The notes under the pieces: model-generated | Seen by the model: the letters and a program-made list of their open reading frames with translations, nothing else | Databases searched by the model: none | What the model was told of the DNA's origin: nothing | NCBI GenBank assembly: GCA_031286585.1 | Contig: JAITUC010000048.1 | Coordinates: forward strand, 1 to 40,879 | Reading direction: 5' to 3' | DNA: 40,879 nucleotides | Origin: Delftia acidovorans | GTDB taxonomy: Bacteria; Pseudomonadota; Gammaproteobacteria; Burkholderiales; Burkholderiaceae_C | Made by a program: the position numbers and the translations under genes | Shown here: positions 15,823-24,174 of the stretch, piece after piece | Position numbering within the stretch: position 1 is the first letter of the stretch | How the letters are laid out: each line of letters begins with the position of its first letter

Positions 15823-16962
15823 ATGCTGAAGATCCAACGCATCACCATCAAGAAGAACGAACGCGCCCTGCTGCTGCGCAATGGCGATTTCGAACGCGTG
15901 CTGCACAGCGGCCGGCACTGGCTGTTTGCCGGCACCGACCAGTTGCGCGTGGAAACCTTTGCCCTGGAGCAACCCGCCTTCACGCACGGCCTGGCCGACT
16001 ACCTGATGGCCCAGGAGCCCGCCGTGGTGGCTGCCGAATTCCTGCGCGTGGAACTGTCCGAGACCGAGGCGGGCCTGCGCAGCGAAAACGGCGTGCTGGT
16101 CGAGATCCTGCCGCCCGGCACGCGCCGCCTGTACTGGAAGGGGCTGGTGGAGGTGGACGTGCAGGTGGTCGACTTGCAGGCCGGCGCCGAGCTGCCCGCC
16201 GCCCTGGCGGCGCGCCTGACCCAGACGCAGCTGCGACAGCGCAGCGTGTCCGGCCTCAACGGCGTGCTGCAGGTGCAGGTGCCCGCAGGCCAGTGCGCGC
16301 TGCTGACCATCGACGGCAAGGTGGACCGCCTGTTGCAGGCCGGCAGCTATGCATTCTGGAAGTTCGGCCGCAGCATTGCCGTGGAGCTGGTGGATCTGCG
16401 CCTGCAGGCCGTCGAGGTCTCGGGCCAGGACATCATGACCCGCGACAAGGTGAGCCTGCGCCTGAACCTGAGCGCCACCTACCGCCACACGGATGTGCTG
16501 CGCGCCTTTGCCCAGTTGCAAAAGCCGGCCGAGCATCTGTACCGGGAACTGCAGTTCGCGCTGCGCGCCGCCGTGGGCACCCGCACGCTCGATGAGCTGC
16601 TGGAGAACAAGACGGTGATCGATGACGTGGTGACCGCGCACATGGCCGCCAGGCTGCAGCCGTTCGGCATGGTCCTGGAGAGCGTGGGCGTGAAGGACAT
16701 CGTTCTGCCCGGCGAGATGAAGACCATCCTGACCCAGGTGGTACAGGCGGAAAAGCAGGCCCAGGCCAACGTGATCCGCCGCCGCGAGGAAACGGCAGCC
16801 ACGCGCTCGCTGCTCAACACCGCCAAGGTCATGGAGGACAACCCCGTGGCCCTGCGCATGAAGGAGCTGGAGACGCTGGAGCGCGTGGCCGAGCGCATCG
16901 ACAAGATCTCCGTGTTCGGGGGGCTGGACCAGGTGCTCAACGGGCTGGTGAAGATGCGTTGA
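15823..16962 (+). CDS. slipin-family (SPFH/Band 7) protein of the Rtc operon
   Basis: A 379-aa protein. The SPFH domain spans about 140-300 (GLNGVLQVQVPAGQCALLTIDGKVDRLLQAGSYAFWKF...VELVDLRLQAVEVSGQDIMTRDKVSLRLNLSATY), followed by a helical, probably coiled-coil stretch (about 300-350, TQVVQAEKQAQANVIRRREETAATRS). The N-terminal NERALLLRNGDFERVLHSGRHWLF resembles GQCALLTIDGKVDRLLQAGSYAFW near 160-183, so the N terminus looks like a partial duplication. No clear transmembrane helix is seen, unlike typical membrane slipins. Slipins recur in RNA-repair operons; their role there is unresolved. GGAG lies 8 bases before the ATG. Confidence 0.88.
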   Translation: MLKIQRITIKKNERALLLRNGDFERVLHSGRHWLFAGTDQLRVETFALEQPAFTHGLADYLMAQEPAVVAAEFLRVELSETEAGLRSENGVLVEILPPGTRRLYWKGLVEVDVQVVDLQAGAELPAALAARLTQTQLRQRSVSGLNGVLQVQVPAGQCALLTIDGKVDRLLQAGSYAFWKFGRSIAVELVDLRLQAVEVSGQDIMTRDKVSLRLNLSATYRHTDVLRAFAQLQKPAEHLYRELQFALRAAVGTRTLDELLENKTVIDDVVTAHMAARLQPFGMVLESVGVKDIVLPGEMKTILTQVVQAEKQAQANVIRRREETAATRSLLNTAKVMEDNPVALRMKELETLERVAERIDKISVFGGLDQVLNGLVKMR

Positions 16963-16976
16963 CCGGCAGGCCGGTC
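16961..16976 (+). other. intercistronic hairpin after the slipin gene
   Basis: GACCGG-CAGG-CCGGTC starts inside the slipin stop codon. It has a 6-bp stem and no U-run, so it may be a processing or stability element rather than a terminator. Confidence 0.4.
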
Positions 16977-17018
16977 GGGGCACAACGGACAACGAAGAAA
17001 CAAAAGAAAGGTACGGCC

Positions 17019-17516
17019 ATGGCCGCATTCGAAGAACTATGGAGCTATGAGGTGGGCAAGGCGGGCTGGGCGACGTTGAAGTTCAGCACGCCCGAGGAGG
17101 AACTGGTGTGTGCCGTGTCCTATCTGCACGATTCGCTGGGGGATCTGGCCGCCATGGCGCTGGCCTTGGCCAAGGGCGCTCACCGGGCTGCCGCCTTGTT
17201 CATGGACGAGCCCGGCGAAGTGCATTTGAGCATGGAAGGTGATCGCGACACCCTTTCCTACGAGCTGCGGCAGTACGCGGACTGGGCCAGCTGGGGCATC
17301 ACCGCCATGGATGACTATGAAGTGCTGGCCCGTGGGCAGGTGGCCCGCGAGGACGTGGTGCGCAGCGTGTACCGCGTGCTGGACGGCATTTATTGCGGCA
17401 TGGGTGTCGAGGAATACAGAAAGCGCTGGCTGGAGCATGAATTCCCGCTGCGGGACTATCAAAGCCTGGGCAGCGCCATCCGCAAGCGGGACCTGTCTCG
17501 CCTGATGCGTGGATGA
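17019..17516 (+). CDS. uncharacterised Rtc-operon protein (165 aa)
   Basis: A 165-aa soluble acidic protein, MAAFEELWSYEVGK..., with GAAAGG at 17006-17011 before the ATG at 17019. It contains a mid-region WASWGITAMDDYEVLARGQVARE and a C-terminal basic patch (AIRKRDLSRLMRG). No signal peptide, membrane helix or recognisable catalytic motif. I do not recognise the family. It lies between slipin and rtcB in one operon, so a role in RNA repair or its sensing is inferred by context. Codon use matches its neighbours, which supports a real gene. Confidence 0.7.
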   Translation: MAAFEELWSYEVGKAGWATLKFSTPEEELVCAVSYLHDSLGDLAAMALALAKGAHRAAALFMDEPGEVHLSMEGDRDTLSYELRQYADWASWGITAMDDYEVLARGQVAREDVVRSVYRVLDGIYCGMGVEEYRKRWLEHEFPLRDYQSLGSAIRKRDLSRLMRG

Positions 17517-17575
17517 GCCGGGCGGCAGCAAGATCTAAACAAGACGAACAGACAAGAAGACTGAAGGACAACGCA

Positions 17576-18793
17576 ATGAACTACCTGCAACACAACGTGG
17601 AAAACGGCGTCCCCATCAAGATGTGGACCCGAGGCGTGCCCGTGGAGGACGAGGCGCGCAAGCAGCTGGAGAACGCCGCGCGCCTGCCCGTGGTGTTCAA
17701 GCATGTCGCGGCCATGCCCGACGTGCACCTGGGCATAGGCGCCACCGTGGGCTCGGTGATCCCCACCATCAAGGCCATCATCCCGGCAGCCGTGGGCGTG
17801 GACATCGGCTGCGGAATGATGGCTGCCAAGACCACGCTGCGCGCCGAGGACCTGCCCGACAACCTGGGCCCGCTGCGCTCGGCGATAGAGCAGGCCGTGC
17901 CGCATGGCTCGGTGCCGCGCCACCGGGGCCGCGATCCCGGCAGCTGGGAGAACCCGCCCGTGTCGGTGGACCAGGTCTGGGCCACGCTGGCCGATGAGTT
18001 CGACCTGCTGTGCGAGCTGCATCCGCGCCTGGCCAACACCAACAACCGCAAGCACCTCGGAACGCTGGGCAGCGGCAACCACTTCATCGAGATCTGCCTG
18101 GACGAGGCGGGCTTCGTGTGGTTCATGCTGCACTCGGGCTCGCGCGGCGTGGGCAATGCCATCGGCACCCATTTCATCGAACTAGCCAAGAAGGACGCAG
18201 AACTCCATCAGCGCAACCTGCCCGACAAGGACCTGGCCTACTTCGAGGAAGGGGCCCGCTACTTTGGCGACTATGTGCGCGGCGTGTCCTGGGCGCAGAA
18301 GTTCGCCATGCGCAACCGCGAGGTGATGATGGCCAACCTCATCGCCACGGTGCGCAAGGTGATCGCCAAGCCCTTCGAGTCGCATGTGGAGGCGGTGAAC
18401 TGCCACCACAACTACGTGCAGCAGGAGCGCCATTTCGGGCAGGACGTGTTCATCACACGCAAGGGCGCGGTGAGCGCGCGGCGCGGCGAGCTGGGCATCA
18501 TCCCGGGCAGCATGGGCGCACGCAGCTATATCGTGCGCGGCCTGGGCAACCCGGAGAGCTTCGAGAGCTGCAGCCACGGTGCGGGCCGCGTGATGAGCCG
18601 CACCAAGGCCAAGAAGATGTTCAGCGTGGAGGACCACATCAAGGCCACCGAGGGCGTGGAATGCCGCAAGGATGCCAACGTGGTGGACGAGATTCCCATG
18701 GCCTACAAGGACATCGATGCGGTCATGGCCGCGCAGCAGGATCTGGTCGAGGTGGTGCACACGCTCAAACAGGTGGTGTGCGTGAAAGGGTGA
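17576..18793 (+). CDS. rtcB: RNA-splicing ligase RtcB
   Basis: A 405-aa Mn/GTP-dependent ligase that joins 2',3'-cyclic-phosphate or 3'-phosphate RNA ends to 5'-OH ends, close in length to E. coli RtcB (408 aa). Metal ligands and active-site segments are visible: VGVDIGCGM (Asp76, Cys79), TLGSGNHFIE (His), MLHSGSRGVGN (His), NCHHNYV (His) and SCSHGAGR, whose His334 is the guanylylated residue. The start MNYLQHNVENGVPIKMW is set by homology with GAAGGA just upstream; the frame opens earlier. Fifty-nine bases separate it from the upstream gene. It is followed by a two-state hairpin element. Confidence 0.97.
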   Translation: MNYLQHNVENGVPIKMWTRGVPVEDEARKQLENAARLPVVFKHVAAMPDVHLGIGATVGSVIPTIKAIIPAAVGVDIGCGMMAAKTTLRAEDLPDNLGPLRSAIEQAVPHGSVPRHRGRDPGSWENPPVSVDQVWATLADEFDLLCELHPRLANTNNRKHLGTLGSGNHFIEICLDEAGFVWFMLHSGSRGVGNAIGTHFIELAKKDAELHQRNLPDKDLAYFEEGARYFGDYVRGVSWAQKFAMRNREVMMANLIATVRKVIAKPFESHVEAVNCHHNYVQQERHFGQDVFITRKGAVSARRGELGIIPGSMGARSYIVRGLGNPESFESCSHGAGRVMSRTKAKKMFSVEDHIKATEGVECRKDANVVDEIPMAYKDIDAVMAAQQDLVEVVHTLKQVVCVKG

Positions 18794-18795
18794 GT

Positions 18796-18846
18796 GGATG
18801 AGGGCCCGGGGCTCTCATCCTCCAGAACAGAAAGCAGGATGAGAGC
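18796..18846 (+). promoter_or_regulatory. mutually exclusive hairpins between rtcB and the nucleotidyltransferase gene
   Basis: Hairpin 1: GGATGAGGGCC (18796-18806) with GGCTCTCATCC (18810-18820), 11 pairs with one G-U and a CGG triloop. Hairpin 2: GCTCTCATCC (18811-18820) with GGATGAGAGC (18837-18846), ten perfect pairs and a 16-nt loop. They share one strand, so only one can form. Hairpin 2 ends at the base before the ATG at 18847 and covers the AGGA Shine-Dalgarno; hairpin 1 frees it. It looks like a translational switch that sets downstream nucleotidyltransferase and rtcA output relative to rtcB. Confidence 0.6.
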
Positions 18847-19662
18847 ATGAGGGAAGAGAAGGTATTGAGCGCGCATCCGGTCTCCGACGCCATGCGCGCC
18901 ACGGTGCTGGCCAACCTGGCCGAGGTGGAGCGCAGGCACGAGGTCACGGTGCTGTTTGCCTGCGAGTCGGGCAGCCGGGGCTGGGGCTTTGCCTCGCCCG
19001 ACAGCGACTACGACGTGCGCTTCATCTATGTACACCGCCTGCCCTGGTATCTGACCGTGGCGCCGGGCCGCGATGTCATAGAGCAGCCGCTCGGGGGCGA
19101 GCTCGATGTCAGCGGCTGGGAGCTGCGCAAGGCGCTGGGGCTGCTGCGCGCCTCCAACCCCACGCTGCTCGAATGGCTGCGCTCGCCCGTGGTCTACCGG
19201 CAGGAGCAGCCCTGGGCCGAGCGCCTTCATCTGCTGGCCGAGCAGGGCTTTTCGCCGGTGCGCGGCTACCACCATTACGTGGCCATGGCGCGCAAGAACC
19301 TGCGCGCCCACCTGCAGGGCGATGTGGTGCGCTACAAGAAATATTTCTACGTGCTGCGCCCCTTGCTGGCCGCGCGCTGGATACGCGAGGGGCGTGGTGC
19401 GCCGCCCATGCGCTTTGCTCAGCTGGCGGCGGGCACGCTGGAGGATGCAGGCCTGCTGGCCGAACTCAATGAGCTGCTGGAACTCAAGATGCGCCTGGGC
19501 GAGGCCGCCAGGGGGCCGCGCCGGGTGCGGGTCCATGATTTTCTGGAGCGCGAGCTGGCGCATGCCATGGCCCATGCGCCCGATCCAGGGGAGCAGGCCG
19601 ATGCGGCGCCGCTGGACCGCTATCTGCAGGATGCCGTGGCGCGCTTCGGCGGCAATGAATGA
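18847..19662 (+). CDS. RlaP-type nucleotidyltransferase (RNA-repair associated)
   Basis: A 271-aa protein of the DNA polymerase beta-like nucleotidyltransferase superfamily. The motif GSRGWGFASPDSDYDVRFIY (about 42-61) contains the GS signature and the paired Asp residues (Asp54, Asp56) that bind the metals. It matches the family known as RlaP (RNA-ligase-associated predicted nucleotidyltransferase). Its substrate is not established; repair of RNA 3' ends is the usual proposal. It lies between rtcB and rtcA, with rtcA 9 bases downstream. Its Shine-Dalgarno is buried in the hairpin at 18837-18846. Confidence 0.85.
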   Translation: MREEKVLSAHPVSDAMRATVLANLAEVERRHEVTVLFACESGSRGWGFASPDSDYDVRFIYVHRLPWYLTVAPGRDVIEQPLGGELDVSGWELRKALGLLRASNPTLLEWLRSPVVYRQEQPWAERLHLLAEQGFSPVRGYHHYVAMARKNLRAHLQGDVVRYKKYFYVLRPLLAARWIREGRGAPPMRFAQLAAGTLEDAGLLAELNELLELKMRLGEAARGPRRVRVHDFLERELAHAMAHAPDPGEQADAAPLDRYLQDAVARFGGNE

Positions 19663-19671
19663 AAGAGAAAA

Positions 19672-20715
19672 ATGAAAGTGATCGAGATCGACGGCTCCGC
19701 CGGGGAGGGCGGAGGCCAGATGCTGCGCAGCGCGCTGGCGCTGTCCATGTGCACGGGCCAGCCCTTTGCCATGCAGCGTATCCGTGCCGGGCGCGCCAAG
19801 CCGGGCCTGATGCGCCAGCACCTGGCCTGCGTGAATGCCGCCGCTGAAGTCTGCGGCGCGCAGATGCAGGGTGCCGAGATGAATTCGCAGGCGCTGCAAT
19901 TCACACCGGGGCCGGTGCGCGCGGGCGAGTACCGCTTCGTGATCGCCTCGGCGGGCAGTTGCACCCTGCTGCTGCAGACGCTGTGGCCCGCGCTGATGCT
20001 GGCCGATGGCGAAAGCCGCCTGACCCTGGGCGGCGGCACTCACAACCCGGCCGCGCCGCCCTTCCATTTCCTGGAGCGCAGCTATGCGCCGCTGCTGCAC
20101 AGGCTGGGCGCGCGCTGCGAGCTGCGGCTGCGCCGGCTGGGCTTTTATCCGGCCGGTGGCGGCGAGATGGATGTGACGATCACGCCGGCAGCCAATGGGC
20201 TTGCGCCTTTCGATATCACCGAACGCGGCGCCCCCATGGCCAGCCACGCCGAATGCTTTGCGCCCGCGCTGCCACGCGCGGTGGCCCAGCGCGAACTGGA
20301 CCATCTGGGCCAGGCCCTGGGGTGGTCTGGCGAGCAACTGCAGGTGGCTGCCGTGCGCCAGAACGAGGGGCCGGGCAACGCGCTGCTGGCCACGCTGGCC
20401 TACGAGCACCTGAGCGAAGTCTTCACGCAGTTCGGCATGAAGGGCGTCAGCGCCGAGAAGGTGGCGCACGACCTGGCGCGCGAGGTGCGCCGCCACCAGG
20501 GCAGCCGGGCCGCGCTGGGCCCGTACCTGGCCGACCAATGGGCCCTGCCGCTGGCGCTGGCTGTCTGGCGCAGCGGGCGCGGTGCCAGCTACACCTGCAC
20601 GGAACTGACGCCGCATGCGCGCAGCAATTTCGAGGTGATCGAGCGCTTTGTGCCCGTGCGTTTTGCCACGGACGCCACTGGCGATGGCTGGCGTGTTTCG
20701 CTGTCGCCCGCCTGA
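19672..20715 (+). CDS. rtcA: RNA 3'-terminal phosphate cyclase RtcA
   Basis: A 347-aa enzyme that converts RNA 3'-phosphate to 2',3'-cyclic phosphate using ATP, via an adenylylated His. The N-terminal signature is IDGSAGEGGGQMLRSALALS (about 6-25); RAGRAKPGLMRQHL and FYPAGGGEMDV are family blocks. The nucleophile is probably His315 in CTELTPHARSNFEVIERFVPVRF (equivalent to E. coli His309). Length is normal (E. coli 338-339 aa). It is the last gene of the operon, nine bases after the nucleotidyltransferase, and only six bases separate it from the convergent arginase gene. Confidence 0.96.
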   Translation: MKVIEIDGSAGEGGGQMLRSALALSMCTGQPFAMQRIRAGRAKPGLMRQHLACVNAAAEVCGAQMQGAEMNSQALQFTPGPVRAGEYRFVIASAGSCTLLLQTLWPALMLADGESRLTLGGGTHNPAAPPFHFLERSYAPLLHRLGARCELRLRRLGFYPAGGGEMDVTITPAANGLAPFDITERGAPMASHAECFAPALPRAVAQRELDHLGQALGWSGEQLQVAAVRQNEGPGNALLATLAYEHLSEVFTQFGMKGVSAEKVAHDLAREVRRHQGSRAALGPYLADQWALPLALAVWRSGRGASYTCTELTPHARSNFEVIERFVPVRFATDATGDGWRVSLSPA

Positions 20716-20721
20716 TCGGTT

Positions 20722-21687
20722 TCAGCGATCGGCCCGTACCAGCGTGCTCTTGCCGAACAGGCTCTCCAGCAGGTCCACCACCAGTTCGGCCGTCTGGTTG
20801 CGCACATCCAGCGCGGGATTGAGTTCCACCAGATCCATCGAGCCCAGGCGTCCGGTGTCGGCCAGCATCTCCATGCACAGCTGGGCCTCGCGGTAGCTGG
20901 GGCCGCCGCGCACGGGCGTGCCGGTGCCGGGCGCGATGTCGGGATCGAGGTAGTCCACGTCGAAGCTCAGGTGCAGGTGGGTGTCGCTGCCTTCCAGGTC
21001 TTCCAGCGCGCGGCGCATGACCTCGCGCATGCCCAGTTCGTCGATGGCGCGCATGTCATAGACCTCCACGCCCAGCGAATGCAGCAGGCGCTTTTCCTGG
21101 TCATCCACGCTGCGCAGGCCGATCTGGCACAGCGAGGCGGCTGCCAGCGCCGGATCGCCGCCCTGGGACAGCGCGGTGAGCGCCGCGGGCCCCAGGCCGC
21201 ACAGGCTGGCCACGGGCATGCCGTGCAGGTTGCCGCTGGGCGAGATATCGGGCGTGTTGCAGTCGGCGTGGGCGTCCAGCCAGATCACGCGCAGCGCGCG
21301 GCCCAGACGGCGGCAGTGGGCCGCCACGGCGCTGATCGAGCCCATGGCCAGGCTGTGGTCGCCGCCCAGCATCAGCGGCAGCTCGCCGTCGTCCAGCGCC
21401 TGGCCCACGGCCTGGTGCACGGCGTCCATCCAGGCGCGGGCCGGTGCGAGGTGGCGCAGCCCCTGCTCGGGTGGTGTCTGCGGATTGGGCGGGCCTGCCA
21501 GATTGCCGATGTCGCTCACCTGGCAGCCCAGCTGGCGCAGCGCCGGGCCCAGGCCGGCCACGCGCAGTGCGTCGGGGCCCATGGCGCTGCCCAGGCGGCT
21601 GGCGCCGATGTCGGTGGGCACGCCGATGAGTCTCAGGGCGCGTGCGGTCTGCGGGGTCGTATGGGTGTTCATGCTCATGGGACCCAT
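20722..21687 (-). CDS. rocF: arginase
   Basis: About 320 aa; ureohydrolase family, arginine to ornithine plus urea. Mn-binding motifs are visible: LGGDHSLAMGS, WLDAHADCNTP and SFDVDYLDPDIAPG; SGNLHGMPVA is the substrate loop typical of arginases rather than agmatinases. Three in-frame ATGs (21687, 21678, 21672) are possible; 21687 has GGGGA nine bases upstream, while 21672 gives the length most usual in the family. Seventeen bases downstream of the ornithine cyclodeaminase gene on the same strand, so the pair forms an arginine-to-proline catabolic operon. No AraC/ArgR-type regulator is adjacent. Confidence 0.92.
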   Translation of the reverse strand: MGPMSMNTHTTPQTARALRLIGVPTDIGASRLGSAMGPDALRVAGLGPALRQLGCQVSDIGNLAGPPNPQTPPEQGLRHLAPARAWMDAVHQAVGQALDDGELPLMLGGDHSLAMGSISAVAAHCRRLGRALRVIWLDAHADCNTPDISPSGNLHGMPVASLCGLGPAALTALSQGGDPALAAASLCQIGLRSVDDQEKRLLHSLGVEVYDMRAIDELGMREVMRRALEDLEGSDTHLHLSFDVDYLDPDIAPGTGTPVRGGPSYREAQLCMEMLADTGRLGSMDLVELNPALDVRNQTAELVVDLLESLFGKSTLVRADR

Positions 21688-21704
21688 GGTATGCAGTCCC
21701 CGTG

Positions 21705-22778
21705 TCAGCCAAAGCCGCGTTCTGCCTGCCCGGCCTCGCGCACCAGCCGGTACAGGTCGCGGGGGTCGGCCAGCGCAGGCACCAGGTCGATCGACTGCAT
21801 CAGTTCGGTGTCGTGGGCCAGGGCCCGCAGCCAGCGCAGGGCCGAATAGTCCTCCAGCGCAAAGCCCACGGAGTCGAACAGCGTGATCTCCGTGTCATGC
21901 CCGCGGCCCGGCGCCTGGCCGTTGATGACCTGCCACAGCTCGGTCACGGGCGCATCGGCGGGCAATTGCTGCAGCTCGCCTTCCACGCGCGTCTGCGGCG
22001 TGAACTCCACGAAGATGCGCGCGCGCCGCAGCAGTGCCAGGGGCAGCTCGGTCTTGCCGGGGCAATCGCCGCCGACGGCGTTGATGTGGGTGCCCGGGCG
22101 CACATCGGCATCGGCGATCACGCAGGCGCGGTGCTTGGCGGCCGTCACCGTGGTCACGATGTCGGCGCCCTCCAGCGCTTCGGCGCTGCTGGCACAGCAG
22201 GTGATGCGCTGGGCCGCGATGCCCGCATGGCCCAGGTTGTCCACCAGCTTGCGCATGGCCTGGACATCGATGTCGAAGATGCGCAGCCGTTCCACGCCCA
22301 GCAGGTGGGTGAAGGCCAGGGCCTGGAATTCGGACTGCGATCCTGCGCCTATCAGCGCCATGCTGCGGCAGCCCGGCCGCGCCAGCCGGCGCGCGGCCAG
22401 TGCCGAGGTGGCGGCGGTGCGCAGCGCCGTGGCCAGCGTCAGGTCGGACAGGAAGACCGGCAGGCCCGTGGCCACGTCGGCCAGGGCGCCGAAGGCCATC
22501 ACCGTGGGCAGGTCACGATCGGCGTTGTCCGGGTGGCCGTTGACGTACTTGAAGGCGTAGTCGAGCGCATCGGACACGGGCATGAGCTCGATCACGCCGC
22601 CGGGCGAATGGTGGGCGATGCGGGCCGATTTCTCGAAATCGGGCCAGCGCGCGAAGTCTTCCTCGATGACTTCGGCCAGGCCGGCCAGGCAGGCGGCAAC
22701 GCCGACCTGCGCCACCAGGCGTGCGGCCTGCGTGGCGCCGAGGAAATCCGTGTGGACGGGCGTGGTTCGAGGCTTCAT
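21705..22778 (-). CDS. ocd: ornithine cyclodeaminase
   Basis: A 357-aa NAD-dependent enzyme of the OCD/mu-crystallin family that converts ornithine to proline and ammonia. Family blocks: GGVIELMPVSDALDYAFKYVNGHPDN, the Rossmann motif ALIGAGSQSEFQ, and ADVRPGTHINAVGGDCPGKTEL with the catalytic Asp. This longer form matches the betaproteobacterial/Pseudomonas ocd type. The start MKPRTTPVHTDFLG has GGGAGA upstream; the frame runs on for another 190 codons with no similarity. Coupled with arginase downstream. Confidence 0.94.
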   Translation of the reverse strand: MKPRTTPVHTDFLGATQAARLVAQVGVAACLAGLAEVIEEDFARWPDFEKSARIAHHSPGGVIELMPVSDALDYAFKYVNGHPDNADRDLPTVMAFGALADVATGLPVFLSDLTLATALRTAATSALAARRLARPGCRSMALIGAGSQSEFQALAFTHLLGVERLRIFDIDVQAMRKLVDNLGHAGIAAQRITCCASSAEALEGADIVTTVTAAKHRACVIADADVRPGTHINAVGGDCPGKTELPLALLRRARIFVEFTPQTRVEGELQQLPADAPVTELWQVINGQAPGRGHDTEITLFDSVGFALEDYSALRWLRALAHDTELMQSIDLVPALADPRDLYRLVREAGQAERGFG

Positions 22779-22893
22779 GGTGCTCTCCCTCGCGGTTGCT
22801 TCCACTGTAGGCCCGGGCCGAAGCGCAGGCAAGCGGGTTTCGGCTGGCGCCTGCGCGGGGAATCGCGGTGCGCGTATGCTCGGCACCCTAGCT

Positions 22894-24174
22894 ATGAACC
22901 AACTGCATCTGTTTCTGCCCTGCGCCGCCGGCGTCGAGGGATTTCTGGCCGACGAGGTCCACGCGATCACCGGCCTGAGCGGCCACGACCTCATGGTGGG
23001 CCGTGGCGGCGTGATGGTGCGCGGCCTGTGGCGCGATGCCCTGCTGCTGAACCTGCACAGCCGGCTGGCCCAGCGCGTGCTGGTGCAGCTGTCGCAGACC
23101 CTGTACCGCAACGAGAACGACCTGTACCGCGCCGCCAGCGAAGTGGCCTGGGAGATCTGGTTCTCCCCGCGCGAGAGCTTCAAGATCGAGGTCACGGCCC
23201 AGCACAGCCCGCTGACCAGCCTCAACTTCGCGGCGCTGCGCGTCAAGGACGCCATTGCCGACCGCTTCCGCGACAGGAAGGGCGTGCGCCCCGACGTGGA
23301 AACGCGCCACCCCGACGTGCGCGTGCACCTGCACCTGACCACGGACGAGGCCACCATCTACATCGACACCTCGGGCGAGGCGCTGTTCAAGCGCGGCTGG
23401 CGCGAGGACAAGGGCGATGCGCCGCTCAAGGAAACCCTGGCCGCGGCCATGATCGCCGCCACGGGCTGGGACCCGCACGGCGACCATCCCCAGCCGCTGT
23501 ACGACCCCTGCTGCGGCAGCGGCACGGTGCTGATCGAGGCCGCGCAGATCGCCCGCCGCATTCCGGCCGGCATCCTGCGGCGCTTCTCGTTCGAGAAGCT
23601 GGTGCCTTTCCAGAGGCATGTGTGGGAAGCCATGCTCGATGAGGCCGAAGCCGCCATCCTGCCCGACAGCCCCGTGGCCATCTATGGCTCCGACGTGTCC
23701 CACCGCATGGTGGACTTTGCCCAGCGCAACGCCGAGCGCGCGGGCGTGGGCCAGACCGTGCAGCTGCGCGGTGGCGATGCGCTGCAGCGCATGCCGCCCT
23801 GCGAGCAGCCCGGCCTGATGCTGCTGAACCCGCCCTATGGCGAGCGCATTGCCGCAGCCGGCTCGGCCGGCCGCAGCGCCGGCGAGCGCATGGCCGTGGT
23901 CGAGCGCGCGGGCCGCGAGACGGCCCAGACCGAGGACGGCGTGGAATTCTTCAGCCAGCTGGCCACCCACTGGAAGAAGAACTACAGCGGCTGGAGCGCC
24001 TGGATGCTCACGCCCGACCTCAAGCTGCCCGGCAAGATGCGCCTCAAGGAGGCGCGCCGCACGCCCATGTGGAACGGCCCCATCGAATGCCGGCTGTTCC
24101 GCTTCGACATGATCCGTGGCGCAGTCAAGCCCAGAAAGGCCGCCGAAGGCCCGGGAGAGGGCGCCGCGCCATGA
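22894..24174 (+). CDS. THUMP-domain 23S rRNA (guanine-N2) methyltransferase, RlmL-like
   Basis: A 426-aa SAM-dependent RNA methyltransferase. The N-terminal ferredoxin-like plus THUMP region (about 1-165) binds RNA. The Rossmann methyltransferase follows, with DPCCGSGT (about 204-211) as the SAM motif and NPPYGER (about 311-317) as the catalytic motif. It corresponds to the N-terminal (m2G2445) half of E. coli RlmL without the RlmK half. An ATG at 22876 is also in frame. It is divergent from ocd, and its stop overlaps the PIN-domain gene by four bases (ATGA). Confidence 0.9.
   Translation: MNQLHLFLPCAAGVEGFLADEVHAITGLSGHDLMVGRGGVMVRGLWRDALLLNLHSRLAQRVLVQLSQTLYRNENDLYRAASEVAWEIWFSPRESFKIEVTAQHSPLTSLNFAALRVKDAIADRFRDRKGVRPDVETRHPDVRVHLHLTTDEATIYIDTSGEALFKRGWREDKGDAPLKETLAAAMIAATGWDPHGDHPQPLYDPCCGSGTVLIEAAQIARRIPAGILRRFSFEKLVPFQRHVWEAMLDEAEAAILPDSPVAIYGSDVSHRMVDFAQRNAERAGVGQTVQLRGGDALQRMPPCEQPGLMLLNPPYGERIAAAGSAGRSAGERMAVVERAGRETAQTEDGVEFFSQLATHWKKNYSGWSAWMLTPDLKLPGKMRLKEARRTPMWNGPIECRLFRFDMIRGAVKPRKAAEGPGEGAAP

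Noticed and set aside
20713..20731. Small hairpin GATCG/CGATC between rtcA and arginase stops
   Set aside because: Only five pairs, no U-run and it overlaps both stop codons; not convincing as a terminator.
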